Source: an uncultured Barnesiella sp.
GTDB taxonomy: Bacteria; Bacteroidota; Bacteroidia; Bacteroidales; Barnesiellaceae_A
Direction of reading: 5' to 3'
NCBI GenBank assembly: GCA_944321085.1
Contig: CALUJY010000010.1
Coordinates: 1-64,000 of the forward strand
Length of the DNA stretch: 64,000 nucleotides
Both the position numbers and the translations under genes were made by a program. A model generated the notes under the pieces. That model made no database searches, was not told the DNA's origin, and saw nothing but the letters and a program-made list of their open reading frames with translations. Positions 36,335 to 44,467 of this stretch are shown in pieces (the first letter of the stretch is position 1; every line of letters begins with the position of its first letter).

Positions 36335-37417
36335 TCACTCTTCGGGCGACGATAATTGCAGGTCATCCAACAGATTGACAAACATCTCTATCGCCTCGCG
36401 CACATCGGCAAGGCGTATATACTCATCGCCCGCGACAGGCTCCGGCTCACCGGGACCTATTCCTACCGACGGACAATCTATGTATGCCCTGTCACTCGTC
36501 GTAGAAGCTCCGAACGACTCGCAACCCAACAGCTCGGCACGACGCACAAACGGATGTTGCATATCGATATGCGAGGCTTCGGCCGCCCCGGGCATCTGGG
36601 TCATCTCGCACGACAAAGCCTCTTGCAACAAGGTACGTATTTCGTCATTGGTATAGCAATCATTAGCACGTACCTCTAACACGACCCTGCAACTATCGGG
36701 TATCGCGCCGTCGTTGGCAACCGCTTCAATACAAGTAGCTGCCACTTTCACCTCTCCCAACGTTACCGACAATCGTTCCAAATGAAAATCTTGTAAAACC
36801 GTCAGCACCGGGATAACCTTGTATATGGCATTTACGCCATCACCCTTGGCAAGACTTCCCGCCTTTCCCCGCACTATGCAATCGAGTTTCATACGACCAC
36901 GTTCCGATACGGCCGGACGCATATCAGTGGGCTGCCCCACGACGGCAAAATCGAGCTTAGGAAGACGTTGTAACACAAGGTCAAGCTCTTCGACATCGGC
37001 ATCATGGTCTTTGCATGAGACCAAAAAAATCATATTATACGGCTGCGGCGTACCCGATAACAACCTGAAAGCAGCCCACAACGACACGGCCGACGCTCCG
37101 AAACGGTTGATACCCATACCATAGAGACAACATTCGTCCTCAACCGGCTCATACGGGTCGCGGCTCCATCCCTCGGCAGGCAACGCCATATCGATACCCG
37201 CTTCCAACAACAAGGTCGGGAGCGACTCGTCGTATGCCGTCGACACAGCCCACACCTGATTGCCCTCGCGATGCGTTTCGTAACCGTCATGTTGCAACTG
37301 TGACTCCCACAAATCGGCAACAGCATGTTTTTCGCACTGGGGCGCGAGAGCGCGCACCTGTCGTTGCAACAACTCTATGGAGGCATAATATATCTCATCT
37401 TTCCTGTCGTCGGTCAT
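36335..37417 (-). CDS. M20-fold pseudoenzyme (N-acyl-ornithine deacylase-like)
   Basis: Intact 360-residue frame with the full M20 peptidase architecture: catalytic domain, dimerisation lid (about 175-285) and closing C-terminal segment. The order LLLEAGIDMALP (69-80), LYGMGINRFGAS (98-109), VVGQPTDM (159-166), GRMKLDCIVRGKAG (174-187) and GIGPGEPEP (319-327) matches ArgE/DapE-type deacylases. Yet the ligand residues are gone: HxD has G74 for His (D76 kept), the SND aspartate is R105, the EEE triad is K136-D137-H138, GEPT reads GQPT (Q162), the GH of the lid is G187-S188, and the last SHTxDE has no His (VAGDE). It is therefore probably inactive as a metallopeptidase, and may bind or regulate instead. 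Start at ATG 37417. Confidence 0.8.
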   Translation of the reverse strand: MTDDRKDEIYYASIELLQRQVRALAPQCEKHAVADLWESQLQHDGYETHREGNQVWAVSTAYDESLPTLLLEAGIDMALPAEGWSRDPYEPVEDECCLYGMGINRFGASAVSLWAAFRLLSGTPQPYNMIFLVSCKDHDADVEELDLVLQRLPKLDFAVVGQPTDMRPAVSERGRMKLDCIVRGKAGSLAKGDGVNAIYKVIPVLTVLQDFHLERLSVTLGEVKVAATCIEAVANDGAIPDSCRVVLEVRANDCYTNDEIRTLLQEALSCEMTQMPGAAEASHIDMQHPFVRRAELLGCESFGASTTSDRAYIDCPSVGIGPGEPEPVAGDEYIRLADVREAIEMFVNLLDDLQLSSPEE

Positions 37418-37507
37418 AACGGTGATGAATTTTAGTATTACATAAAACAAACTTACAACAAATAATTCAGAAAAAGAAGATGTTGCCCTTTTTATTACAA
37501 TTTATAG

Positions 37508-37969
37508 ATGCAAATAGACTTCACTACCCGCGAGATAACCATCCCACACATACCTTCGTCCTTACAAGAGGGAGAACAACTCAACATGCGGGGCGGTACT
37601 GCCGAAACGTTTATCGTGCAAGCTCGTGGTAACGGCGAGGTAGTGGAATTGTCACTCGATACGGGTGCCGGTCACAGCGTTCTCACCAGCAAATACTTCA
37701 CCGCTCACTAAGATTCTATCGAAACTGATTGCGAGAGCGCAACCCTAAGGCAAGGCGGTGGCGGAGGGGTGAAGATAGAGAAATCGTACCTCCTGCCGCA
37801 ATTTACCCTCTCGGTCAACGGTAGCGACTACACCTTCGAGCAAATAAACGTAGAGACAAGCGAAGATATTATTAATTGGGAAGACGGTAATCTGGGTATT
37901 GATTTCTTCACCCGTTTCGACAAAGTCATCTTCAACACCCGAGAGATGTTTTTGCGGCTCGTCAAATAG
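37508..37969 (+). pseudogene. Broken clan AA aspartic protease (retropepsin-like)
   Basis: One frame reads from ATG 37508 through an in-frame TAA at 37709-37711 and on to TAG at 37967. Before the stop lies the protease motif ELSLDTGAGHSVLTSKYF; after it, the family's C-terminal signature DGNLGIDFFTRFDKVIFN followed by MFLRLVK. The two parts are in the same frame with no gap, so a single substitution has split the gene. No signal peptide or N-terminal domain precedes it, so it also appears truncated at the 5' end. Translational read-through is possible but unsupported. Confidence 0.75.
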
Positions 37970-38017
37970 ATACACTTCGGGCAGCTACGCGTCGCGCCTC
38001 TCAGAAACGCATACCAT

Positions 38018-38401
38018 TCACAACCGCAAACGGCTCTTGCAACCCAACACGCACACTACCGTAGGCAGCAGCGAACACAAGAGCCAATAGAAGACCGAAC
38101 TGAAATACGACGATACGGAAAACGTCGAGGCATACATCATGTGCCACATGACGCTTATTACCATATAAGCCACCGTCGAGGAGAGGTAAACAAAAGCCAT
38201 GAGCCTCCACACGCTGTCACCTTTATAAAGATTCCACGCAAAAGCACCGCCCACGAGGCTACTCAATGTATAGGTTGTGACGACAGCCGGCACACGCATG
38301 ACGTTGACACCAAAACCGATTGCATACACAATCGCCGACAAAATGCCACACATAAGCATTGCCGTCTCGAAAATCCATACCCGTTTGTCATCGTTCTTCA
38401 T
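38018..38401 (-). CDS. Small four-helix membrane protein, unknown function
   Basis: 127 residues with four predicted membrane segments (about 12-33, 37-57, 66-86 and 96-118) and a basic C-terminus (CKSRLRL). I recognise no family. The ATG at 38401 lies about 50 bases downstream of a strong minus-strand promoter carried by the dispersed element at 38452, which supports expression. Confidence 0.6.
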   Translation of the reverse strand: MKNDDKRVWIFETAMLMCGILSAIVYAIGFGVNVMRVPAVVTTYTLSSLVGGAFAWNLYKGDSVWRLMAFVYLSSTVAYMVISVMWHMMYASTFSVSSYFSSVFYWLLCSLLPTVVCVLGCKSRLRL

Positions 38402-38451
38402 ATCGCCTGTTTTTAGAGGTTATGCACCATGCCCCACGGAACATGTGCTTT

Positions 38452-38536
38452 ACAAATATAGCAAAAGGTGAGAGCAGAAGCAAACGGAGAACAGAGTTTT
38501 CCGATTTGTCTATGCCGAACCGCAGCCTATATTTGT
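38452..38536. repeat. Dispersed 85-bp promoter-bearing element, copy B
   Basis: Same length and order of blocks as 5380-5464. It is bounded by a perfect 9-bp inverted repeat, acaaatata (38452-38460) and tatatttgt (38528-38536). On the minus strand TTTG (38484-38481), 20 bases, TATATTTG (38460-38453) faces the membrane-protein gene; on the plus strand TTTG (38505-38508), 19 bases, TATATTTG (38528-38535) faces dgt. Both match the Bacteroidetes promoter consensus exactly. Confidence 0.8.
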
Positions 38537-38544
38537 GCATAGCG

Positions 38545-38592
38545 CAAATATACAAAAGGTGAATGCCGTGGCAAACGAAAACACAGTTTTTC
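38545..38592. repeat. Partial copy (left half) of the dispersed element
   Basis: Eight bases after copy B, the left half recurs: caaatata (38545-38552), 19 bases, caaacgaaaacacagtttt. It again forms a minus-strand TTTG-N19-TATATTTG promoter. It then diverges, so it is a truncated tandem copy. Confidence 0.7.
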
Positions 38593-38824
38593 TCTTTACC
38601 CCGGGTCGACCGCTTGCGTTATAATACCGTATTTATCTTATTGTCAAATACTCCAAAAACATATCGGCATACCAATCTTGGTATTCGCGACACATTCACT
38701 CCATTTTTTGCCGCAAACATAGTATCTTTGTAGCAAAGATAACATAAGCCGAGAAGCAACACGCCTCCTCGGGTATGAGCATCATACCGCGGCGTGACTT
38801 GTCTCAAATAAAAGGAACGAACCG

Positions 38825-40186
38825 ATGCCTCAAACTTTTCATTCTACCGCCCAACGGATGTGCTGGGAACGGCTCATCACCGCCAAACGCTTCGGCATGG
38901 AGAAGTACCATGACGAACGCATACACAAACGCACCGACTTCCAGCGCGACTACGACCGTATGGTTTTCTCGGCGCCCTTCCGCCGGTTGCAAAACAAGAC
39001 GCAGGTATTCCCGTTGCCCGGCAGCATATTCGTGCACAACCGGCTGACACACAGCCTCGAAGTATCGTGTGTAGGCCGGTCGTTAGGGAACAATGTGGCA
39101 ACCGCCCTCATTGAGAAATACAATGGTACGCCGGCAGCCGACAAGTTGCCCCATATAGGTTCTATCGTTGCAGCAGCCTGTCTGGCTCACGACTTGGGAA
39201 ACCCTCCGTTCGGACATTCGGGCGAACGCGCCATAGCCACTTACTTCTCGGAGGGTAACGGGCTTGCACTGAAAGAGCGACTGAACGAGTGGGAGTGGAA
39301 AGACTTCACGCACTTCGAGGGTAACGCCAACGCATTCCGGCTGCTGACGCACCAATTCAACGGTCGCCGTCCGGGAGGTTTTGCCCTTACCTACTCCACA
39401 CTGGCATCTATCATCAAATATCCCTACGCCTCGACATTCTCGCCCAAGAAAGGCAAACTGGGCTTTTTTGCCTCGGAACGCGAAAACTTTTGCCGCGTAG
39501 CCGACGACCTCGGGATGCTCCCCGACGGTGAGAGCGGGTTTGTCTATCACCGTCACCCTTTGGTTTATCTCGTAGAGGCTGCCGACGATATCTGCTACCA
39601 AATCATGGATATAGAAGATGCGCATAAACTGAAAATACTCACCACTGCCGAGACCAAAGAGCTGTTACTGGCCTATATCCCGCCCGAAAGATACGACCAC
39701 GTACAGGAGGTGCTCGACATGGTAAACGATACCAACGAACAGATTGCATATCTACGGTCGAGCGTCATAGGCATCCTCACCGACGAGTGCTCGCACATCT
39801 TTGTCGAACACGAGGAGGAGCTGCTCACGGGCAAATTCAAAGGCTGCCTCATAGACCACATCGCCGACCTGCCGCGCAAAGCATACCAACAATGCTCGCA
39901 AACGGCATACAACAAGATATACACCAGCAGCGATGTGTTGGACATTGAGCTGGCCGGTAACCGCATCATCGCCGAACTGTTAGATAAACTCATCGATGCT
40001 GTTTGTTTCCCCGATAAGGCATATTCGCAATTGCTGCTCAACAAAGTGCCGCAACAATACGAAACTCGTGCCGAGACGCTCTATGGCAAGCTGCAAGCTG
40101 TCGTCGATTACATTTCGGGTATGACCGACGTCTATGCCCTCGACTTATATCGTAAAATCAACGGCATGAGCCTTCCCGCCGTATAA
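38825..40186 (+). CDS. dgt: dGTP triphosphohydrolase (HD domain)
   Basis: Hydrolyses dGTP, and likely other dNTPs, to the deoxynucleoside and tripolyphosphate. The 453 residues match the family. The HD metal site is formed by H76 (NRLTHSLEVS), H122-D123 (CLAHDLGNPPFGHSGE) and a later aspartate (LVEAADDICYQIMDIEDA). The N-terminal RTDFQRDYDRMVFSAPFRRLQNKTQVFPLP is the usual Dgt start. It leads a run of six plus-strand genes with gaps of 4 to 20 bases ending at 43723. Confidence 0.95.
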   Translation: MPQTFHSTAQRMCWERLITAKRFGMEKYHDERIHKRTDFQRDYDRMVFSAPFRRLQNKTQVFPLPGSIFVHNRLTHSLEVSCVGRSLGNNVATALIEKYNGTPAADKLPHIGSIVAAACLAHDLGNPPFGHSGERAIATYFSEGNGLALKERLNEWEWKDFTHFEGNANAFRLLTHQFNGRRPGGFALTYSTLASIIKYPYASTFSPKKGKLGFFASERENFCRVADDLGMLPDGESGFVYHRHPLVYLVEAADDICYQIMDIEDAHKLKILTTAETKELLLAYIPPERYDHVQEVLDMVNDTNEQIAYLRSSVIGILTDECSHIFVEHEEELLTGKFKGCLIDHIADLPRKAYQQCSQTAYNKIYTSSDVLDIELAGNRIIAELLDKLIDAVCFPDKAYSQLLLNKVPQQYETRAETLYGKLQAVVDYISGMTDVYALDLYRKINGMSLPAV

Positions 40187-40199
40187 CATACTTATTGTC

Positions 40200-41441
40200 A
40201 TGAAGTCAAGAAATATTCACCTCATCATCAGCACCTTACTAATCGCGTTTGTCCCCACATGGGTGCAAGCCAAAGAATATACGGTAGAGACTGTCCCCAA
40301 CGTACAGGTAACCGACCGCACACGTTTTGTCACCGACCCCGACAACCTGCTGGGAGAAACGGCAACAAGACACATCGACACCATGCTGGCTCAGGTTCGC
40401 GACAGCAATACCGTAGAAGCGGCCGTAGTCGTACTGCCCTCTATCGGCGACAACGACATCGACCTCTTTGCCACCGACCTGTTTACTCACTGGGGGATAG
40501 GACGCAGCAACGACAACGGGTTGCTCATACTCACCGTCATAGACCAGCGGCGCGTAGTGTTCCGTACCGGATATGGCATAGAAGGAGTATTGCCCGACGC
40601 CATCTGCAAGCGCATCATAGACCGCTATATCATACCAGCATTCCGAGAAGGTGACTATGGTGTAGGTTTAGAGGCTGCCGTAACGCAAGTGGCACGCATC
40701 GTCACCACACCCGAGGCCTCGGCCGAACTGTCAGCCGGCAACGATTCGCAAGGCAGCGGTTTCAACCTCATAAACGTGGTGTACTTCTATCTTGTGTGCA
40801 GCCTCATCATCTCGCTATTGCTCACACTATACCTCAACGGCGTTATACGGCGACACAAAAATTCGCCTTACGATGGCTACAAGCAACTGAGCAATATGCT
40901 CTCGCTCCTGCAAATCATAGCAATCTTTTTTCCTTTGTGGGGCGTTGCCAACTTGTCGCGATGCCGCAAAAAGATGCAGGCTTTCCGTGACATGCCTCGC
41001 ACGTGCGAGAATTGCGGGACTATCATGCACAAACTCGACGAACACGAAGACAATGCCTTCCTCACGCCGCAAGAAGACATGGAAGAACAAATCGGTTCGG
41101 TTGACTACGACGTATGGATGTGCGACAAATGCCGCAACACCGACATATACCGTTTCGATGCTCCTTTCACCCGCTACACAGAGTGCCCGCAATGCCATGC
41201 AATGGCATACAGCCTCGCACGCGACCACATTGTACGTCCCGCCTCGTCGATTGCTGCCGGGCAAGGCGAAAAGATATATGTCTGCTCATATTGCAAGATG
41301 CGCAAAGTAGTCCCCTACATCATCCCCATGATTATCGTAGCCTCGCACAACAACCGCAGAGGAGGCTTCGGCGGGGGCAGTATAGGCGGCGGTTTTAGTG
41401 GCGGAATGACCGGCGGAGGCGGTGCCGGCGGCAGTTGGTAA
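40200..41441 (+). CDS. TPM-domain membrane protein with zinc-ribbon-like segment
   Basis: Predicted envelope protein of 413 residues. Signal peptide (1-24), TPM/YgcG domain (about 40-175: VTDPDNLLGETATRHIDTML, RVVFRTGYGIEGVLPD), two hydrophobic segments (about 192-215 and 235-250), then a region with four CxxC pairs (near 269/272, 307/310, 329/332 and 362/365) that could bind two zinc ions. It ends in a Gly/Ser tail (GGFGGGSIGGGFSGG... GAGGSW) typical of YgcG proteins. TPM domains are linked to membrane-protein quality control and repair in other organisms; the role here is unknown. The zinc segment is an uncommon addition. Confidence 0.82.
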   Translation: MKSRNIHLIISTLLIAFVPTWVQAKEYTVETVPNVQVTDRTRFVTDPDNLLGETATRHIDTMLAQVRDSNTVEAAVVVLPSIGDNDIDLFATDLFTHWGIGRSNDNGLLILTVIDQRRVVFRTGYGIEGVLPDAICKRIIDRYIIPAFREGDYGVGLEAAVTQVARIVTTPEASAELSAGNDSQGSGFNLINVVYFYLVCSLIISLLLTLYLNGVIRRHKNSPYDGYKQLSNMLSLLQIIAIFFPLWGVANLSRCRKKMQAFRDMPRTCENCGTIMHKLDEHEDNAFLTPQEDMEEQIGSVDYDVWMCDKCRNTDIYRFDAPFTRYTECPQCHAMAYSLARDHIVRPASSIAAGQGEKIYVCSYCKMRKVVPYIIPMIIVASHNNRRGGFGGGSIGGGFSGGMTGGGGAGGSW

Positions 41442-41461
41442 CACTTTAATATCCATTACAA

Positions 41462-41866
41462 ATGACCGACCGAGACAAACCTCATCCTTTCAAGTGGAGC
41501 GAACGGCTGCACAGCTTCGTCTATGCCGGACGCGGTATCAAGCTCTTGTGGCGCGAGCACAACACGCACATACATCTGGTGGCTACCCTGCTCGTAGGTG
41601 TGGCAGGTATATGCTTCGGTCTCTCTGCCGTAGAGTGGGCGGCCATCATCATCGTGATAGGCTTCGTGTGGGTTACCGAAGCCCTCAATACCGCCATAGA
41701 ACGTCTGTGCGACCATGTAGAACCGGCGCACCACCCGGCAATAGCTGCTGTCAAGGATATTGCCGCCGCGGCTGTCCTGATAGCTGCCTTGACAGCCGCC
41801 CTGACAGGCCTCATTATCTTCATACCCCATATTATTTCCTGTATCGCCGCGTGGCTGCCGTCGTAA
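41462..41866 (+). CDS. dgkA: Diacylglycerol/undecaprenol kinase DgkA-type
   Basis: Small integral membrane kinase of 134 residues with three hydrophobic segments (about 38-56, 59-77 and 100-125). The signature E-A-L-N-T-A-I-E (70-77) followed by D83 and the HPAIAAVKDIAAAAVL stretch is that of the prokaryotic DAGK family, which phosphorylates diacylglycerol or undecaprenol to recycle lipid carriers. An N-terminal basic amphipathic segment (FKWSERLHSFVYAGRGIKLLWREH) is usual. Confidence 0.92.
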   Translation: MTDRDKPHPFKWSERLHSFVYAGRGIKLLWREHNTHIHLVATLLVGVAGICFGLSAVEWAAIIIVIGFVWVTEALNTAIERLCDHVEPAHHPAIAAVKDIAAAAVLIAALTAALTGLIIFIPHIISCIAAWLPS

Positions 41867-41878
41867 AAACATCTCTAT

Positions 41879-42970
41879 ATGATTCTAAAACAACTATCCA
41901 TTATCAACTTCAAAAATATCGCACAGGCCGAACTGTCGTTCTCGGCCAATATCAACTGTTTTCTGGGCAACAACGGTATGGGCAAGAGCAACCTGCTCGA
42001 CGCTATATACTACCTCTCGTTCTGCAAGAGTTTTACCCACGTCAACGACTCACAAAACATACGGCACGGCGAGGAGTTTTTCATGCTACAAGGAGTTTAC
42101 GACCGCAACGATACCACCGAGACGCTCTCTTGCGGCATCCGGCGCAAACAAAAGAAATCGTTCAAGCGCAACAAGAAAGAGTATGAACGACTCTCCGACC
42201 ACATAGGCTTTGCCCCGTTGGTAATGGTTTCACCCGACGACAGCATCCTTATCAGAGGAGGCGGCGAAGAGCGCCGTCGATTTATCGACGTAGTCATCTC
42301 GCAATGGGACAAGCCCTACCTCGACTCGCTCATCCGATATAACAAAGCCCTCGAACAACGTAACGCCCTCATCAGGCAACAAGTCGGAGACCCCTCCCTA
42401 TACGAAATTTGGGAGGAACAGATGGCTCGGGCGGCATCGAGAGTATACGACACACGGCAACGTTTTTTAGAAGCATTCATCCCCGTATTCAACCGATTCT
42501 ACAACCACATTGCAGCGGGCAACGAACAAGTGGGGCTTGCCTATCGTTCGCACCTCGCCGAGGGCGACTTGCTACCCCAGCTGGCAGCATCGCGCAGCCG
42601 CGACCTCCTCATAGGATACACCACCAAAGGCATACACCGCGACGATATGGAGATGACGCTCGACGACTATCCCATGAAGCGAATCGGCTCACAAGGGCAA
42701 TGCAAAACCTACCTTGTGGCGCTTAAACTTGCACAATACGAGTTTCTTGCCCAACACGGCAACACCACGCCCATACTATTGCTCGACGACCTCTTCGACA
42801 AACTCGATGCCGAACGGGTTGAACGCATCATGCGATTGGTGGCAAGCGATGTATTCGGACAGATTTTCATCACCGATACCAACCGCGAATACCTCGACCA
42901 AATCGTCAGACAAACCACAGCACGCCACTCTTTGTTCAACGTCGTAAACGGGGAGTTTTCATCCCTGTAA
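41879..42970 (+). CDS. recF: DNA replication and repair protein RecF
   Basis: SMC-like ATPase (363 residues) that helps load RecA at single-strand gaps with RecO and RecR. Walker A GNNGMGKS (30-37), signature SQGQCKTYLVALKLA (about 270) and Walker B PILLLDDLFDKLDAER (about 298-313) are present. It is 11 bases before a DUF721/DciA-like gene; RecF-DUF721 pairing is common in Bacteroidetes and recalls the dnaA-recF-DUF721 order elsewhere, though dnaA is not here. Confidence 0.96.
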   Translation: MILKQLSIINFKNIAQAELSFSANINCFLGNNGMGKSNLLDAIYYLSFCKSFTHVNDSQNIRHGEEFFMLQGVYDRNDTTETLSCGIRRKQKKSFKRNKKEYERLSDHIGFAPLVMVSPDDSILIRGGGEERRRFIDVVISQWDKPYLDSLIRYNKALEQRNALIRQQVGDPSLYEIWEEQMARAASRVYDTRQRFLEAFIPVFNRFYNHIAAGNEQVGLAYRSHLAEGDLLPQLAASRSRDLLIGYTTKGIHRDDMEMTLDDYPMKRIGSQGQCKTYLVALKLAQYEFLAQHGNTTPILLLDDLFDKLDAERVERIMRLVASDVFGQIFITDTNREYLDQIVRQTTARHSLFNVVNGEFSSL

Positions 42971-42981
42971 ACCATCATACC

Positions 42982-43272
42982 ATGAAACGAAAAGAGACAC
43001 AATCGATAGGCAATATTCTCGATGAAATATTACAAACACAAGGGCTCAATATAGGGCTCGACAGCGCACGCGTTCGGCAAGCATGGCAAGAAACCATGGG
43101 TGAGGCCGTAGTCCGATACACCGAGCAAATTTCATTAGAAAAAGACACGTTATACGTACGGCTCTCATCGTCCATCCTCCGCAACGAGCTTTTTATGTGC
43201 CGCTCGCAAATCATGCAGAAACTCAACGACAAAATAGGCCGTCAGGTCATACGAACCATCATCTTCAAATAA
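42982..43272 (+). CDS. DUF721 (DciA-like) protein
   Basis: Small basic protein of 96 residues of the DUF721 family. Some members (DciA) load the replicative helicase in bacteria lacking DnaC/DnaI. The family core is seen in ILDEILQTQGLNIGLDSARVRQAWQETMGEAVVRYTEQI and LYVRLSSSILRNEL. The C-terminus, DKIGRQVIRTIIFK, is typical. Operon with recF. Confidence 0.88.
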   Translation: MKRKETQSIGNILDEILQTQGLNIGLDSARVRQAWQETMGEAVVRYTEQISLEKDTLYVRLSSSILRNELFMCRSQIMQKLNDKIGRQVIRTIIFK

Positions 43273-43276
43273 CTAT

Positions 43277-43723
43277 ATGAATCACGAATTTCACTTCCCC
43301 CCATTCCACCATCGCTACCCGGTACAGTTACGTTTCAACGATATAGACACTCTCGGGCATGTCAATAACTCTATCTACTTCACATTCTACGACTTAGGGA
43401 AAAGCCGCTATTTCGAGGCCGTAAGACAGTGCAGCATCGACTGGCGTCGGGCTGACGTCGTAATAGCCAACATCAACGCCGACTTTATTTCACCCATATA
43501 CCCTTGCGAAGAGATTGCCGTAGAGACCTGTACCATCGAAATAGGCCATCGCAGTTTCACCCTGTTGCAACGACTTATTAATATCGAAACGGATGAGATA
43601 AAAGGTATCTGCCGCACCGTCATGGTAGGCTTCGATATTGCAGCAGGAGTAAGTGCTCCCATCAGCGACGAGTGGAAAGAGGCTCTTTGCAAATACGAAC
43701 ATGCCGACTTATGCAAAAAGTAA
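43277..43723 (+). CDS. Acyl-CoA thioesterase, hotdog fold (4HBT)
   Basis: Single hotdog-fold enzyme of 148 residues, probably hydrolysing acyl-CoA esters. The active-site segment RFNDIDTLGHVNNSIYFTFYDLGKSRYFE with the Asp and the HVNN turn is diagnostic of the 4-hydroxybenzoyl-CoA thioesterase/YbgC branch. It starts 4 bases after the DUF721 stop and is the last gene of the dgt run. Physiological substrate unknown. Confidence 0.88.
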   Translation: MNHEFHFPPFHHRYPVQLRFNDIDTLGHVNNSIYFTFYDLGKSRYFEAVRQCSIDWRRADVVIANINADFISPIYPCEEIAVETCTIEIGHRSFTLLQRLINIETDEIKGICRTVMVGFDIAAGVSAPISDEWKEALCKYEHADLCKK

Positions 43724-43756
43724 GCAAAATATGAACACCTTTACTGCGGAACACCT

Positions 43757-43764
43757 TATCTTTG
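43757..43764 (+). promoter_or_regulatory. Putative -7 box for the isomerase/kinase pair
   Basis: TATCTTTG, 75 bases before the ATG at 43840, without a clear -33 element. Confidence 0.4.
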
Positions 43765-43839
43765 CAAAACAAACCGCTCATAGAGGTGTGCGGGACATCT
43801 ACACACGCTTTTTACCATTAATGCCACAATAGAAACCAG

Positions 43840-44457
43840 ATGAATACCACCGATTCCATCCAAGAGATACTCCGCCATGAGGCCGAAGCCATTCTCAATA
43901 TTCCGGTCAACGACAACTTCGACCGCGCGGTTGCGCTCATCGTAGAACAAGTACACCACAAGAAAGGCAAATTGGTAACAACAGGCATGGGCAAAGCCGG
44001 GCAAATCGCCATGAATATCGCCACGACATTCTGCTCTACCGGCATCCCGGCCGTTTTCCTCCACCCCAGCGAAGCGCAACACGGCGACTTGGGCATCTTG
44101 CAAGAAAACGACATCATGTTGCTGGTATCCAACTCGGGGAAAACACGCGAAATCCTCGAACTCCTCGACCTCACCGCCAACTTCATGCCCCACATACACA
44201 CCATAGTCATCACCGGCAACAACCACAGCGAACTCGCCGCAAGAGCCGATGTGTGCCTCTACACCGGAGGAGCTCCCGAGGTGTGTCCTTTGGGTCTGAC
44301 ACCCACTACATCGACAACTCTCATGACCGTTATAGGCGACATTCTCGTGGTAAACACCATGAAAGAGACCGGCTTCGACGCCGAGCAATATGCCCTGCGC
44401 CACCACGGAGGCTACTTGGGTGAGCGGTCGCGAGAGAAAGTAAAACAAACCAAATAG
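43840..44457 (+). CDS. kdsD: Single-domain arabinose-5-phosphate isomerase (SIS)
   Basis: Probable D-ribulose-5-phosphate to D-arabinose-5-phosphate isomerase, first step to Kdo. It is one SIS domain of 205 residues without the CBS pair of proteobacterial KdsD; a single-domain enzyme of this kind has been described from Bacteroides fragilis. Motifs fit KdsD: TTGMGKAGQIA with the catalytic lysine, FLHPSEAQHGDLG, SNSGKTREI, PEVCPLGLTPTTSTT with the catalytic glutamate, and LRHHGGYLG with the catalytic histidine. It is 10 bases from the PfkB kinase gene, so both are co-expressed. Confidence 0.8.
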   Translation: MNTTDSIQEILRHEAEAILNIPVNDNFDRAVALIVEQVHHKKGKLVTTGMGKAGQIAMNIATTFCSTGIPAVFLHPSEAQHGDLGILQENDIMLLVSNSGKTREILELLDLTANFMPHIHTIVITGNNHSELAARADVCLYTGGAPEVCPLGLTPTTSTTLMTVIGDILVVNTMKETGFDAEQYALRHHGGYLGERSREKVKQTK

Positions 44458-44467
44458 ACTTTTCATC

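Larger units (their letters stand above)
38402..38824. other. Divergent intergenic region with dispersed elements, upstream of dgt
   Basis: A 423-bp gap. It contains the full element copy B (38452-38536) and a partial copy (38545-38592), which together give two minus-strand and one plus-strand promoter. TATCTTTG at 38723-38730 is an alternative -7 box for dgt without a good -33. The rest (38593-38720) shows nothing further. Confidence 0.65.

Noticed and set aside
41422-42186. 254-codon plus-strand frame across dgkA and recF
   Set aside because: Runs through two well-defined genes in another frame; basic, low-complexity translation.
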